Part shown: piece by piece, positions 9,617 to 21,630 of the stretch
Layout of the letters: every line of letters begins with the position of its first letter
Numbering within the stretch: position 1 is the first letter of the stretch
Origin: Azospirillum canadense
GTDB taxonomy: Bacteria; Pseudomonadota; Alphaproteobacteria; Azospirillales; Azospirillaceae
Reading direction: 5' to 3'
Assembly: GCF_025961225.1 (NCBI RefSeq)
Contig: NZ_JAOQNG010000001.1
Span: 533,001-597,000 of the forward strand
DNA length: 64,000 nucleotides
The notes under the pieces: generated by a model
Database searches by the model: none
Told to the model about the DNA's origin: nothing
What the model saw: the letters and a program-made list of their open reading frames with translations, nothing else
Made by a program: the position numbers and the translations under genes

Positions 9617-10468
9617 ATGACGGGGTTGATGCGCTGCGGCTTGGCCGCAGCGGTTGTCGTGCTGTGCCTGGGGCAGGGCGCCCAAGCGGAGACGCCGCTG
9701 GAACGCGGCAAGGCCTTGATGAGCGGCATCGTCGCCTGCGGCAACTGCCACACGCCGCAGGGGCCGAACGGCCCGGTGCCGGGAATGGAGCTGGCGGGGG
9801 GCACGCTCTTTGACGAGAAACCCTTCACCGCCTACGCGTCCAACATTACGCCGGACCCCGAAACCGGCATTGGCCGCTGGACCGACGAGCAGCTGATAAT
9901 GGCGATCCGCGAGGGCAAGCGGCCGGACGGGTCGCTGATCGGCCCGCCGATGCCCATCGCGTTCTACCGCGGCATGTCCGACGGCGATGCGCGCGCCATC
10001 GTCGCCTACTTGCGCAGCGTGCCGGCGGTGAAGAACGCGGTGCCGAAGTCGGTGTACCGCATGCCCCTGCCGGCCGCGTACGGGCCGCCGGTGGGCTCAG
10101 TCCCGGATGTGCCGCGCAGCGACCGGCTGGCGTACGGCGCGTACATGGCCGGCCCGCTCGGCCACTGCCTGGAATGCCACACGCCGATGCTTCCCGACGG
10201 GCGCCGCGACATGACCCGCGCCGGGCTGGGCGGAGAGCATTTCACCGGCCCCTGGGGGACGACCGTGTCCCGCAACATCACGTCGGACAAGGAGCATGGA
10301 CTGGGCCTGTGGACGGACGCCCAGATCAAGCGCGCGATCACCGAGGGTGTACGCGCCGACGGCACCCGGCTGGGGCCGCCGATGGGTTTTCATTTCTACA
10401 AGAACATCGACGACGCGGAGCTGACGGCGTTGATCGCGTACCTGCGTACGCTTCCGCCGCGGTCGTAG
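9617..10468 (+). CDS. Periplasmic dihaem cytochrome c
   Basis: A secreted electron-transfer protein of 283 residues. Seen: a signal peptide (GLAAAVVVLCLGQGAQA) and two haem-binding CxxCH motifs, CGNCH at about residue 38 and CLECH at about residue 183. Each is followed by TPDPETGIG/TSDKEHGLG-type loops and a distal Met region (PPMPIAFY, PPMGFHFY), so the protein is an internal duplication. This resembles the cytochrome subunits of membrane alcohol or aldehyde dehydrogenases, but no dehydrogenase gene is adjacent. GGGAGGCGGAG precedes the ATG. Confidence 0.85.
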   Translation: MTGLMRCGLAAAVVVLCLGQGAQAETPLERGKALMSGIVACGNCHTPQGPNGPVPGMELAGGTLFDEKPFTAYASNITPDPETGIGRWTDEQLIMAIREGKRPDGSLIGPPMPIAFYRGMSDGDARAIVAYLRSVPAVKNAVPKSVYRMPLPAAYGPPVGSVPDVPRSDRLAYGAYMAGPLGHCLECHTPMLPDGRRDMTRAGLGGEHFTGPWGTTVSRNITSDKEHGLGLWTDAQIKRAITEGVRADGTRLGPPMGFHFYKNIDDAELTALIAYLRTLPPRS

Positions 10469-10573
10469 GGCAGGAGTACGCGTTGGAAACAGGGATGCGT
10501 CGAAAACGCAGTACCGAAAGCTGTGCTGAACGGGCATAGTCCGCGCGCCTTTTTTCCGCCGGACGCGTGCCCC

Positions 10574-11317
10574 ATGCTGACCCTGCTGCTGATCGTCTCC
10601 GCCTTCTTCGCGGGCGTGCTCAACGCCGTGGCCGGGGGCGGCAGCTTCCTGACCTTCCCGGCGCTGATCATGGCCGGGGTGCCGCCGCTGAACGCCAACG
10701 CCACCAGCACGGTCGCGGTGTCGCCGGGGGCGCTCGCCAGCGCCTACGGCTACCGGCGGGAACTGGGGCGCATCCGCGAGGTGAACCTGCCGGCCTTCCT
10801 GGGCGTCAGCCTGGTCGGCGGGCTGCTGGGCGCGCTGCTTCTGCTGTGGACCCCGCAGCGGACCTTCGAGGCCGTGGTGCCCTGGCTTCTGCTGTTCGCC
10901 ACGGTGCTGTTCGCCTTCGGGCCCAAGGTGTCGGCCTACATCCGCCGCAACTTCAAGGTCGGGCACGGCACGGTGCTAATCGTGCAGTTCTTCATCGCCA
11001 TCTACGGCGGCTATTTCGGCGGCGGTATCGGCATTTTGATCCTGGCGACGCTGGGGGTCTTCGGCCTGACCGACCTGCACGCCATGAACGGGTTGAAGGC
11101 GCTTGTCTCCGGCTGCCTGAACGCGGTGGCCGTGGTGGCTTTCGTGTTCGGCGGCGCCGTCTATTGGAGCGAGGCGCTGGTCATGCTGATCGCCGCCATG
11201 GCCGGCGGCTACGCCGGCGCTGCGGTTGCCCGCCACATCCCCCCGCCGATGCTGCGCAAGTTTGTGATCGGCGTGGGCGTCGCGATGACGGCGTATTTCT
11301 TCTACGTGAAGGGGTGA
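10574..11317 (+). CDS. TauE/SafE family sulfite/organosulfonate exporter-like permease
   Basis: A multi-span inner-membrane protein of 247 residues with a TauE/SafE pattern: the N-terminal FFAGVLNAVAGGGSFLTFPALI, the repeated GYFGGGIGILILATLG, and LNALKALVSGCLNA-like segments. The family exports or imports sulfur-containing or other small anions; the substrate cannot be told from sequence. The start is placed at the ATG before LTLLLIVSAFF. It follows the cytochrome gene by about 105 bp. Confidence 0.85.
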   Translation: MLTLLLIVSAFFAGVLNAVAGGGSFLTFPALIMAGVPPLNANATSTVAVSPGALASAYGYRRELGRIREVNLPAFLGVSLVGGLLGALLLLWTPQRTFEAVVPWLLLFATVLFAFGPKVSAYIRRNFKVGHGTVLIVQFFIAIYGGYFGGGIGILILATLGVFGLTDLHAMNGLKALVSGCLNAVAVVAFVFGGAVYWSEALVMLIAAMAGGYAGAAVARHIPPPMLRKFVIGVGVAMTAYFFYVKG

Positions 11318-11330
11318 GGCGGAGGGACGC

Positions 11331-12010
11331 TCAATCCGCCGCCATGCGCTCTGCGAAGTTGCAGAGCGCGTCCCAGTCCAGGGCGGCGGGGTCCTCGACC
11401 ACGTGGTCGGCGGCTTCGAACAGCAGGTGTGGGTGCTGGGGCCAAGCGATGGTCAGCATGCCGGCGGCCTTGCCGGCGCGGGCGCCGGTGGGGCTGTCCT
11501 CGATGACCGCGCAGGCCTCCGGCGGCACGCCCAGCCGGGCGGCGGCGGTCAGGTAGGGCTCCGGGTGCGGCTTGCCGTTGGTCACCTCGTCGCGGCTGAG
11601 GCCGAAGGCGAAATGGGGGCTGGCAATCCGGCGCAGGTTGGCCTCGACCACCCGCCGGCCGCTGTTCGACACGCAGGCCTGCCGCAGGCCGCGCGCCGCG
11701 AAGGCCTCGACCAGGGCGAAGGCGCCGGCGCGGGCCTCCACCTCGGCGAGCCGTTCCAGATAGAGGTCGGTGATGGCGTCCGCCCACTGCTGGAAGGTCG
11801 CGGCCATGGGCCGCAGCGCGTTCAGCCGTGCGTAGAACTCCGGGAAGGCGATACCGAGGGAGCTGCCGTACTGCTCCTCGGTCAGGTCATGGCCCAGGCC
11901 CCGGCACACCGCGATGGTGGCGCGCTGGTGCCAGGGCTCGCTGTCCAGCAGCGTGCCGTCGATGTCCCAGAGGATGGCCTGGAGCGGCGGGCGGACCGAC
12001 ACGGGAACGC

Positions 12011-12014
<4 letters not shown>
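11331..12014 (-). CDS. HAD-superfamily phosphatase (beta-phosphoglucomutase/GPH subgroup)
   Basis: A 227-residue cytoplasmic HAD hydrolase. Motif I is [14 protein letters not shown], motif II lies in ACVSNSGRR, motif III Lys is in [10 protein letters not shown], and motif IV is [19 protein letters not shown]. The helical cap inserted after motif I marks the phosphoglycolate phosphatase/beta-phosphoglucomutase group. The GTG start overlaps the proB stop as GTGA. The substrate is unknown; linkage to proB does not by itself imply a proline function. Confidence 0.85.
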
Positions 12015-14519
<2,505 letters not shown>

Positions 14520-14798
14520 TTACTCGGCCGCGACCGCCGGAACCTGCACCGCCTCGACAGCGACGAAGGTGCGGCCCTTTGCGGAACGCTTGAAGGTCAC
14601 GACGCCGGCCGCGGTGGCGAACAGCGTGTGATCGCGGCCGATGCCGACGTTCTCACCCGGGTGGAACTTCGTGCCGCGCTGGCGGACGATGATGTTGCCC
14701 GAGACGACGTTCTCGCCGCCGAAGTGCTTCACGCCGAGGCGACGGCCAGCGGAGTCGCGGCCGTTGCGCGAGGAGCCGCCTGCTTTTTTGTGAGCCAT
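14520..14798 (-). CDS. rpmA: 50S ribosomal protein L27
   Basis: The 92-residue L27 of the large subunit, whose N-terminus reaches the peptidyl-transferase centre. It begins [23 protein letters not shown], the invariant family start, and contains [20 protein letters not shown]. Second gene after rplU, 33 bp downstream. Confidence 0.98.
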   Translation of the reverse strand: MAHKKAGGSSRNGRDSAGRRLGVKHFGGENVVSGNIIVRQRGTKFHPGENVGIGRDHTLFATAAGVVTFKRSAKGRTFVAVEAVQVPAVAAE

Positions 14799-14831
14799 GG
14801 GGGGTTACTCCTGTGACTGGTCGGCGGCCGC

Positions 14832-15149
14832 TCAGGCGGCGCCGTTGATCCCGGTGATGCGCAGGACGGTCAGGTCCTGGCGATGGCCGTTCTTGCGGCG
14901 GTAGTTCTGGCGGCGCTTCTTCTTGAAGACGATGATCTTCGGACCGCGATCCTGGGCGACCACCTCGGCGGTCACGGCCGCGCCGGCAACCGTCGGGGTG
15001 CCAACCGTGGCGCTGCCGCCGTCGCTCACCATCAGCACGTCGCCGAGCGTGATGGAGGCGCCAGCCTCGGCCTCGAGCTTCTCAACGCGGATCACGTCGC
15101 CATTGGCGACCTTGTACTGCTTGCCGCCGGTGCGGATCACTGCAAACAT
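14832..15149 (-). CDS. rplU: 50S ribosomal protein L21
   Basis: The 105-residue L21, a 23S rRNA-binding large-subunit protein. Seen: [14 protein letters not shown] at the start and [19 protein letters not shown] at the basic end. The ATG at 15149 gives the family length; a GTG three codons upstream is also open. It is the first gene after the promoter at 15231-15258 and is followed by rpmA. Confidence 0.98.
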   Translation of the reverse strand: MFAVIRTGGKQYKVANGDVIRVEKLEAEAGASITLGDVLMVSDGGSATVGTPTVAGAAVTAEVVAQDRGPKIIVFKKKRRQNYRRKNGHRQDLTVLRITGINGAA

Positions 15150-15230
15150 CGTCGTCACTGCCTATTCCAAAACAAACAGCGGGCCGCTCGCCCACCGTTT
15201 GAGGTGCAAGCCCGTTCGTGAGAGCGGGGA

Positions 15231-15258
15231 TTTATACCGACGACCCACCCTGAGTCAA
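15231..15258 (-). promoter_or_regulatory. Sigma-70 type promoter of rplU-rpmA
   Basis: On the minus strand TTGACT (15258-15253) is followed after 16 bp by TATAAA (15236-15231), about 80 bp before the rplU start. The match is strong for this G/C-rich genome and it lies in the right place for a ribosomal operon. Confidence 0.8.
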
Positions 15259-15314
15259 CAGGGTTGGTGGTGGAGCGGCGTTCATTTTCCTGCAAAATCC
15301 CGCAAACAAGGGGC

Positions 15315-15343
15315 TTGCATCGCCAAAGGCTTTTGGGTAGGTT
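15315..15343 (+). promoter_or_regulatory. Candidate promoter of tRNA-Ser
   Basis: TTGCAT (15315-15320), 17 bp, TAGGTT (15338-15343), ending 26 bp before the mature tRNA 5' end. Moderate match; position supports it. Confidence 0.55.
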
Positions 15344-15369
15344 CCGCGCCACCCCGGAAACGGGGCAGC

Positions 15370-15459
15370 GGATGGGTGGCAGAGCGGTTGAATGCACCGC
15401 ACTCGAAATGCGGCATACCCGCAAGGGTATCGGGAGTTCGAATCTCCCCCCATCCGCCA
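15370..15459 (+). tRNA. tRNA-Ser, anticodon CGA
   Basis: A 90-nt class II tRNA. Acceptor arms GGATGGG and CCCATCC pair, the anticodon stem CCGCA/TGCGG encloses the loop CTCGAAA with anticodon CGA (codon UCG), and a long variable arm (TACCCGCAAGGGTA) marks serine. The T arm has GTTCGAATC. Discriminator G and an encoded CCA end the gene. Confidence 0.97.
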
Positions 15460-15492
15460 CATTTCTTCAGCGCGACGCGCTTTTACGTAGGC

Positions 15493-15520
15493 AAGCCTCC
15501 CCGATGCGGGAGGCTTTTTG
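15493..15520 (+). terminator. Rho-independent terminator after tRNA-Ser
   Basis: Perfect arms AAGCCTCCC (15493-15501) and GGGAGGCTT (15508-15516) with a 6-nt loop, followed by TTTG, 34 bp after the tRNA. It may also serve the convergent hydrolase gene in reverse. Confidence 0.88.
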
Positions 15521-15541
15521 CGTTTCGGGCCATTGCCGCTG

Positions 15542-16405
15542 TTATCCGGCCGTTCCGCGCAGCATCGCCATGGTCGCGTCGAACAGGGCGCCGTCCGGAT
15601 CGGCGAAGCGGTCCACCACGCTGAAATGGTTGGCGCCGGGCTCCACGAACTCCTGAATCGCGTTGCCGGCGGCGGCCCAGGCGCGAGCCTGGTCGGTCTG
15701 CTGGCGGTGCATTTCGTCGGTCTCATTCGACCCCAGGGCCAGGACGAGCAGCGGGGCGGGGGCCGGAACGTTGTGGACCGGGCTCAAGCGGCGTGCCGAT
15801 TCCAGGTTCAGTCGCAGTTGGTCGTTCACCTCGAAATGCAGCAGCGGTTCCAGATCGTAGATTCCGCTGATGGATACGGCGCCCGACGCCCGTTCCGGGT
15901 TGCGGGACACCAGCGTGGTCGCCAGATGGCCGCCGGCGGAGTGGCCGGCCAGGACGAAGCGGCGCGAATCGGCGCCGAAGCCGGCCGCGTGGTCGATGGT
16001 CCAGTCCAGCCCGGTCTGGGCGTGGCCGATCAACTCGTCCATCGTCACGTCCGGGCACAGGCCGTAGCCGATCATCGCCACCGCAACGCCCCGCGCCACG
16101 AAGGGCTCCGCGATGAAGGAGTGCATGGCCTTCGACAGCGACCGCCAATAGCCGCCGTGGATGAAGACCAGCAAGGGTGCGCCGTCACCGGCCGGGAAGA
16201 CGTCCACCGTCTGGCGCGGGTGCGGGCCGACGGGGATGTCCAGGGTGCCGCCGAGCCGCTCGCGCGCCGCGGCGCTTTGCGCCTCCCACCGGGCGAAGTG
16301 GTCGGCGTGTTCGGGCACCAGTTTGCGGAAATTGTACTGCCGGTCGATCGCGGCGGCGTCCATGCCATTGAACAGGGGGCTTTGGAGCGGGGACTCGGAC
16401 GTCAC
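15542..16405 (-). CDS. Alpha/beta hydrolase, kynurenine formamidase-like
   Basis: A 287-residue cytoplasmic alpha/beta hydrolase. Seen: the oxyanion-hole motif HGGYWRSLSK (about residue 90), the nucleophile elbow AGHSAGGHLA (about residue 155), and a late His in PGANHFSVVD. The HGGYW motif is typical of arylformamidase-like enzymes of the HGG class. No other tryptophan-degradation gene is visible, so the substrate stays open. The GTG at 16405 follows AGGAGCCCCGCC. Confidence 0.8.
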   Translation of the reverse strand: MTSESPLQSPLFNGMDAAAIDRQYNFRKLVPEHADHFARWEAQSAAARERLGGTLDIPVGPHPRQTVDVFPAGDGAPLLVFIHGGYWRSLSKAMHSFIAEPFVARGVAVAMIGYGLCPDVTMDELIGHAQTGLDWTIDHAAGFGADSRRFVLAGHSAGGHLATTLVSRNPERASGAVSISGIYDLEPLLHFEVNDQLRLNLESARRLSPVHNVPAPAPLLVLALGSNETDEMHRQQTDQARAWAAAGNAIQEFVEPGANHFSVVDRFADPDGALFDATMAMLRGTAG

Positions 16406-16522
16406 GGCGGGGCTCCTATGTGGTGTTCGGCGCGGCGCTGACATTGACCGGTTCATGGGAAGAGGACTATCCCCAGGCCACGGAATATGGCGGATCGGCC
16501 GGACTGAGGAAAGGGCAGGGTC

Positions 16523-17215
16523 ATGAACGGAAAGAACGCGGTCGTGCTGGTCAGCGGCGGGCTCGATTCGACGACGGTGCTGGCGATCGCCAAGGACCAA
16601 GGCTACCGGGTCAACGCGCTGAGCTTCCGCTACGGCCAGCGCCACGCGGTGGAGCTGGAGGCGGCGCGGCGCGTGGCTTCGGCGATGGGGGTGGACCGGC
16701 ACGTCATCGCCGACATCGACCTGCGCGCCTTCGGCGGTTCGGCCCTGACCGACGCCATCGACGTGCCCAAGCACGGAAGCGCTTCGGAGCTGGGCGAGGG
16801 CATCCCGGTCACCTACGTGCCGGCGCGCAACACCATCTTCCTGTCCTTCGCGCTGGCCTGGGCGGAGACGCTGAACGCATCGGACATCTTCATCGGCGTC
16901 AACGCGCTGGACTATTCCGGCTATCCGGACTGCCGGCCGGAATACATCACGGCCTTCGAGACCATGGCCAACCTCGCCACCAAGGCCGGGGTGGAGGGGA
17001 CCAGCCGGTTCAAGATCCACGCGCCGCTGATGACGCTGGACAAGGCCGGCATCATTCGGCGCGGGCTGGAACTGGGCGTGGACTACGGCCTCACCCACTC
17101 CTGCTACGACCCGACGCCGGAGGGCGAGGCCTGCGGCACCTGCGACAGCTGCCTGCTGCGCCTGAAGGGCTTCCAGAAGGCCGGGCTGGTGGATCCGGTG
17201 CCCTATAAGAGATAA
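16523..17215 (+). CDS. queC: 7-cyano-7-deazaguanine synthase QueC
   Basis: ATP-dependent conversion of 7-carboxy-7-deazaguanine to preQ0 in queuosine synthesis. Seen: the PP-loop motif [12 protein letters not shown] (residues 7-18), [10 protein letters not shown], the conserved [17 protein letters not shown], and a zinc site Cys-x8-Cys-x2-Cys-x2-Cys at the C-terminus ([17 protein letters not shown]). Length 230 is typical. No other que genes are adjacent, and no preQ1 riboswitch was recognised upstream. Confidence 0.96.
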   Translation: MNGKNAVVLVSGGLDSTTVLAIAKDQGYRVNALSFRYGQRHAVELEAARRVASAMGVDRHVIADIDLRAFGGSALTDAIDVPKHGSASELGEGIPVTYVPARNTIFLSFALAWAETLNASDIFIGVNALDYSGYPDCRPEYITAFETMANLATKAGVEGTSRFKIHAPLMTLDKAGIIRRGLELGVDYGLTHSCYDPTPEGEACGTCDSCLLRLKGFQKAGLVDPVPYKR

Positions 17216-17222
17216 GGGGGCG

Positions 17223-17894
17223 TCAGGCGGCGGCGAAGCGCCGTTCATCGGCCCAGGTGCGGGCGGTGGTCGGGCGGCCCTCGGCGTCGATCAGGCCGCG
17301 TTGGTGCAGTTCTTCCACGTGGCGGGTGAAGAAGCGGACGGTGCTCTCCCGCTCCCAGTGCTCCATCCAGTTCTGCTCCAGGAAGGCGAGGATCGCCGGC
17401 TGGCCCAGCTCCGCCTCCCACAAGATGCCAAGGAGCGAGGTCTGCTGCTCCTCGTGCATGCACTCCTCGAAGGTCAGCTTCTGCTGGCTGCGGGCTTCCT
17501 TGCGCCGAGTCGTCTCCGGCCCCGGTCCCAGGCCGTAGTCGTAGAGCGGGCGGCGCTCCGGGGCGGCCAGCAGCCAGTGGGCGACCTCGTGCACGATCAC
17601 CGTGGCCTCCACGTCCGTGCGGATGACCTTGCCGTCCCACATGAAGGAGGTGTTGGGCGGCTCGTCCAGCGTGTCGATGCCGTGGGCATGGGCCAGCCGC
17701 ACGGCGTCGGCGCGCTGGTCCGGCGTGTCGACACCGCCGGGTACGGGCCAGGTGGCGGCAATGCGCCGGAAGGCGGCCAGGGGCAGCCGCCCCGCCTGGA
17801 AGGCCGGGTCCGCCAGCGTCCTTTCGGCCAGCGTCTTTTCAAAGGCGGCCAGGGCTTCCGGCATCACCTCGGCCGGGATCGGGGTCAGGATCAT
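17223..17894 (-). CDS. HExxH putative metalloprotein resembling EF-P hydroxylase EpmC
   Basis: A 223-residue soluble protein with one clear motif, VIVHEVAHWLL (about residues 107-117), followed by AAPERRPLYDYG. The combination HExxHW then RR then DYG recalls EpmC (YfcM), which hydroxylates the modified lysine of elongation factor P. That similarity is from memory and only local, so the call is tentative. A second conserved-looking region is LTFEECMHEEQQTSLLGILWE. It converges on queC with a 7-bp gap. The start is taken as the ATG at 17894; a TTG at 17903 is also open. Confidence 0.5.
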   Translation of the reverse strand: MILTPIPAEVMPEALAAFEKTLAERTLADPAFQAGRLPLAAFRRIAATWPVPGGVDTPDQRADAVRLAHAHGIDTLDEPPNTSFMWDGKVIRTDVEATVIVHEVAHWLLAAPERRPLYDYGLGPGPETTRRKEARSQQKLTFEECMHEEQQTSLLGILWEAELGQPAILAFLEQNWMEHWERESTVRFFTRHVEELHQRGLIDAEGRPTTARTWADERRFAAA

Positions 17895-17977
17895 GGTGCA
17901 CAAACGACAAAGGGTCCGGAATGGGCCTATGTGCCCAATCCGGACCCCCCGCGCAAGGTTATTCGCCTGCGGCCGAT

Positions 17978-18025
17978 TTACGCCGCGCGCATGTCCCAGC
18001 GGCGGCGTTACGCCGCGCGCATGTC
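17978..18025. repeat. 18-bp direct repeat covering the chemoreceptor stop
   Basis: TTACGCCGCGCGCATGTC occurs at 17978-17995 and at 18008-18025, 30 bp apart. The second copy encodes the last residues of the chemoreceptor (DMRAA) and its TAA; the first is an untranslated copy just downstream. Confidence 0.85.
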
Positions 18026-20017
18026 ATTGAGGAAGCGGGAGACGAAGCCGCGCAGCCCCTCCGCCTCGCCGTTCAGGCCGTCTGCGGCGTCCAGCACCTG
18101 GCGGGAAGCGTCGCCGGTGGCTTCCGCCGCCTGGGTCACGCCGACGATGGTGCCGGTGACCTCCTGGGTGCCGCGGGCGGCTTCCTGGACGTTGCGGCTG
18201 ATCTCGCGCGTGGCGGCCCCCTGTTCCTCCACCGCGGCGGCGATGGTCGCGGAGATGCCGCTGATCTCGCCGATCACGCGGCCGATCTCGGCGATGGCGG
18301 CGGCGGCCTCGCGGCTCACCTCCTGGATGCCGGCAATCTGGCCGGAGATGTCCTCGGTCGCCTTGGCCGTCTGGTTGGCGAGGTTCTTCACCTCCGACGC
18401 GACGACGGCGAAGCCCTTGCCGGCCTCCCCCGCGCGCGCCGCCTCGATGGTGGCGTTCAGCGCCAGCAGGTTCGTCTGGCTGGCGATGTCGTTGATCAGC
18501 TGCACCACCTCGCCGATCCGCTGGGCGGCGTCGACCAGGCCGCGCACGGTGGCGTCGGTCTTCTGCGCCGTGGTGACGGCGGCGCCGGCGATGGCGTTGC
18601 TCTGGGCGACCTGGCGGCTGATCTCCTGGATGGAGCTGGACAGCTCTTCCGCTGCGGCAGCCACGGTCTCGACATTGGCCGTCGCCTGGCTGGAGGCGGC
18701 GGCGACGGCGCTGGCCTGCCGGGTCGTCTGCTCGGCGGTGGCCGACATGCCCTGCGCCGTGGCGTGCAACTGGGTCGCGGCGGAGGAGACGCGGCCCAGC
18801 ACGTCCAGCACCAGCCGGTCGAACTCGCGCGTCAGGGCGTCGATCGCCTCGGCACGCTTTTGCCGCGCCTCCTGCTCGACGGCCTGCTCGGCCGCCAGCT
18901 GGTCGGCGCGGATCAGGCTTTCCTTGAAGACCGCCACGGACTTGGCCATGCCGCCGATCTCGTCGCCGCGCTCCAGGCCGGGCACGTCCACCGACCGGTC
19001 GCCGCCGGCCAGCCGGGTCATGGCGTTGGTCATCGCCACCACGGGACGCGACAGGCCGCGGCCGATCAGCAGGGCGGAGAGCAGGCCCAGCAGCACGGCG
19101 GCCAGCGAGGCGGCGACCATCGTCTTACGGGCGTTGTCGACGGTGCCGGACGCCTCCGTCCCCAGGTCGGACTGGTTGCGCACGCTGGCGTCGCGCAGCT
19201 GGTCGGCGCGCGCGTTGATGGTGGGGCCGAGCGTTTCCAGCATCCCGCTGACCAGCTCGTCGCGCTTGGTCGTGGCCGCCACGGCCTTTTCCAGCTCGGT
19301 GGAGAAGACCCGCTGCAGCGCGATGAAAGACATGGCCGCCTTGCGCCGGTCCAGGTCGTTCAGCTTGGCCAGCATGGCGTTGCCGCGCTCGCGCGCGCTC
19401 TGCATCTCCTTGCGGGCGCCGTCCGCGCTTTCCGCCTTGCCGTCGATCAGGAAGCGCGCCGCCAGGATGCGGGTGGCCAGGAAATGGCGGCCCGCCATGC
19501 CGGCCAGATAGGCGCCTTCGGTGTCGCCGTCCGCGTAGGCGCTGTCCATGATGGAGGTGAGTGCCTTTTCCATCTTCGGCCCCAGCTCGTCGATCGTGGC
19601 GATGGACTCCGACCGCGCCGCCTGGAACTCCAGCACCTTGGCGAAGCTTTCCTGGTACTGCGTCAGCTCGTTGCCCATCTGCTCGACCGTGCGCAGCAGG
19701 GTCGGGTCGGAGAACAGAGCCTTCGTCTCGTCGATCTGCGCGGAGATCGCCGCGGCGTGCGACCCGACCTCGCCGGCGGACTCCTCGTTTCCGGTCAGCA
19801 GGAAGGTCTTCGCGTGCAGCTGCGTCTCCAGCATCAGGGCCTGGATCTTGCCCACCTCGATCGACTGCCGCGCCAGCGTCTGGTAAGTCGCGAAATCGTC
19901 CTTCGCGTTGGACAGGGCCAGGACACCGATGGCCCCGATGGCGACCAGGAAAATCAGGATTCCGGCGCTGGCGGCGGTGATCTTGGTTCCGACCCGCAAA
20001 CGGTTGAGCACGCTCAT
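18008..20017 (-). CDS. Methyl-accepting chemotaxis protein
   Basis: A 669-residue chemoreceptor. Order: a membrane segment (about residues 14-34), a periplasmic helical ligand domain of about 280 residues, a second membrane segment (about 315-335), HAMP ([15 protein letters not shown]), then the cytoplasmic coiled coil. The kinase-control tip is intact: [20 protein letters not shown] then [17 protein letters not shown]. It ends without a CheR-tethering pentapeptide. The ligand is unknown. It appears monocistronic. Confidence 0.95.
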   Translation of the reverse strand: MSVLNRLRVGTKITAASAGILIFLVAIGAIGVLALSNAKDDFATYQTLARQSIEVGKIQALMLETQLHAKTFLLTGNEESAGEVGSHAAAISAQIDETKALFSDPTLLRTVEQMGNELTQYQESFAKVLEFQAARSESIATIDELGPKMEKALTSIMDSAYADGDTEGAYLAGMAGRHFLATRILAARFLIDGKAESADGARKEMQSARERGNAMLAKLNDLDRRKAAMSFIALQRVFSTELEKAVAATTKRDELVSGMLETLGPTINARADQLRDASVRNQSDLGTEASGTVDNARKTMVAASLAAVLLGLLSALLIGRGLSRPVVAMTNAMTRLAGGDRSVDVPGLERGDEIGGMAKSVAVFKESLIRADQLAAEQAVEQEARQKRAEAIDALTREFDRLVLDVLGRVSSAATQLHATAQGMSATAEQTTRQASAVAAASSQATANVETVAAAAEELSSSIQEISRQVAQSNAIAGAAVTTAQKTDATVRGLVDAAQRIGEVVQLINDIASQTNLLALNATIEAARAGEAGKGFAVVASEVKNLANQTAKATEDISGQIAGIQEVSREAAAAIAEIGRVIGEISGISATIAAAVEEQGAATREISRNVQEAARGTQEVTGTIVGVTQAAEATGDASRQVLDAADGLNGEAEGLRGFVSRFLNDMRAA

Positions 20018-20511
20018 GGCGGAAGGGCTCCGGGGAGGGACAAAGTTTAGACTTCAAACATGGCAGCACCCGGTTACCAATACATTAAGTGTGCCAAGTC
20101 TGTGACGCTGCCTGTGACACTATAGGACGCTTGAGCGGGGCCGTTCGGGAAGGGACGGCGGGCGCCGGTCGCGCATCAAAGGCAAATTCCCACCACTTCC
20201 GTGTTCTGGCGGTTCGGTGGCCGGCTGGAATATTTGTCTGGCCGGTGGTGTTTGCCCCCATCGGTGGACGGCATTCGGTGCGCCCCGCCCTGGCTGTCCG
20301 GCGGCCCTTCGGCTGCCCGTTGAACCCCGATTGAACAGGGCGTGGGCCACGAAATGACCACAAGAGAGGCATTTTGCTCAATCCCATGTATCGTGGTATA
20401 CGCCCAACGGCGGAGCGCCCGGCCGGGGACGCCCGCCAACCGGCTTCCATCCCGGCTTCCGACCCTGTATCCGAAGACCTGACGCCCAAGAACCTAACGC
20501 AACGGCTGGCC
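20018..20511. other. Intergenic region between chemoreceptor and glycosyltransferase
   Basis: About 490 bp between divergent genes. It must hold the promoters for both, but no pair of boxes is convincing. The glycosyltransferase frame stays open upstream to a TTG at 20374 that has AGAGAGG four bases before it, so an N-terminus longer by 46 residues is possible. No repeat or RNA structure was recognised. Confidence 0.5.
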
Positions 20512-21630
20512 ATGTCCCTTTCCGACGCGCCTTCCCTGGTGGCCCCGGCCGTGCCCGGCGACGCCCCTCCCGCCACGATGGTGGACGATCCCGGCGCGCG
20601 GCCGCGCCGCGGCGGCCGTGCCCGGCGCGTTCGGCTGTCGGTCGTTATCCCCTTCTTCAACGAAGGTGCCAACGTCGACGCGCTGTTCGACCGGCTGGTG
20701 CCGGTCCTGGACCGGCTGGACGCCGAGTGGGAGGTGGTCTGCGTCAACGACGGCAGCCGCGACGACACGCTGGACCGCCTGCTGGACGTGCACGACCGCG
20801 ACCCGCGGGTGAAGGTCGTCGACCTGTCGCGCAACTTCGGCAAGGAGCTGGCGCTGTCCGCCGGCCTCGGCCACGTCACCGGCGATGCCGTGGTGCCGAT
20901 GGACGCCGACCTGCAGCACCCGCCGGAACTGCTGCCCCAGTTCCTCGCCAAGTGGCGCGAGGGCTACGACGTGGTGGTGGCCGTGCGCAACGCGCGGGTC
21001 GGGCAGAGCATGAAGCACCGGCTGTTCGCGCGGGCCTTCTACTGGATCTTCGACAACCTGTCGGAGGTGAAGCTGCCGCGCGAGGTGGGCGACTTCCGCC
21101 TGATGGACCGCCGCGTGGTGGAGGTCATCAACCGCATGCCGGAGCGCACGCGCTTCATGAAGGGCATCTTCGCCTGGGTCGGCTTCCGCCAGGCGAGCAT
21201 CCCCTACGAACAGGGCGAGCGCGCGGGCGGCGACACCAAATGGGGCTTCGTGAAGCTGCTGCGCCTGTCCTTCGACGGGCTGACCGCCTTCTCCACCTTC
21301 CCCCTGCGGGTGTGGAGCCTGGTGGGCATGGCGGTGTCGGGCTTTGCCTTCGTCTACATCCTGATCCGTGTGATCCGCACCCTGCTGCACGGCATCGACG
21401 TGCCCGGCTATGAATCGCTGTTGGCCGCGGTGCTGTTCCTGGGCGGCGTCCAGTTGATCACGCTGGGCATCCTCGGCGACTATCTCGGCCGCGTGTTCAA
21501 CGAGGTGAAGGGCCGGCCTCTCTACATCGTGCGTTCCGCCCACGGCTTCGAGGACGAGGAGGCCGCCGTGGCGCCCGCCGCGTACCGGACGCCGCGCCGC
21601 GGGGCCGGCACCGAGGACCGTCATCCATGA
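20512..21630 (+). CDS. Family 2 glycosyltransferase, polyprenyl-phosphate glycosyltransferase type
   Basis: Transfers a sugar from a nucleotide donor to polyprenyl phosphate at the inner face of the membrane (the DPM1/GtrB/ArnC group). Seen: LSVVIPFFNEGANVDALF (about residue 42), VCVNDGSRDDT, the metal site VPMDADLQHPPELLP, and the acceptor motif GDFRLMDRRVVE. The C-terminus has two membrane spans (VWSLVGMAVSGFAFVYILI; LLAAVLFLGGVQLITLGIL). Start at ATG 20512 is uncertain. Its stop overlaps the next gene as ATGA. Confidence 0.88.
   Translation: MSLSDAPSLVAPAVPGDAPPATMVDDPGARPRRGGRARRVRLSVVIPFFNEGANVDALFDRLVPVLDRLDAEWEVVCVNDGSRDDTLDRLLDVHDRDPRVKVVDLSRNFGKELALSAGLGHVTGDAVVPMDADLQHPPELLPQFLAKWREGYDVVVAVRNARVGQSMKHRLFARAFYWIFDNLSEVKLPREVGDFRLMDRRVVEVINRMPERTRFMKGIFAWVGFRQASIPYEQGERAGGDTKWGFVKLLRLSFDGLTAFSTFPLRVWSLVGMAVSGFAFVYILIRVIRTLLHGIDVPGYESLLAAVLFLGGVQLITLGILGDYLGRVFNEVKGRPLYIVRSAHGFEDEEAAVAPAAYRTPRRGAGTEDRHP

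Noticed and set aside
16406..16522. preQ1 riboswitch before queC
   Set aside because: No recognisable preQ1 pseudoknot or conserved loop was found in the 117-bp leader.
20018..20110. Sigma-54 or sigma-28 promoter for the chemoreceptor
   Set aside because: A TGGCAC-like string is present on the minus strand but the matching GC element at the right distance is absent.
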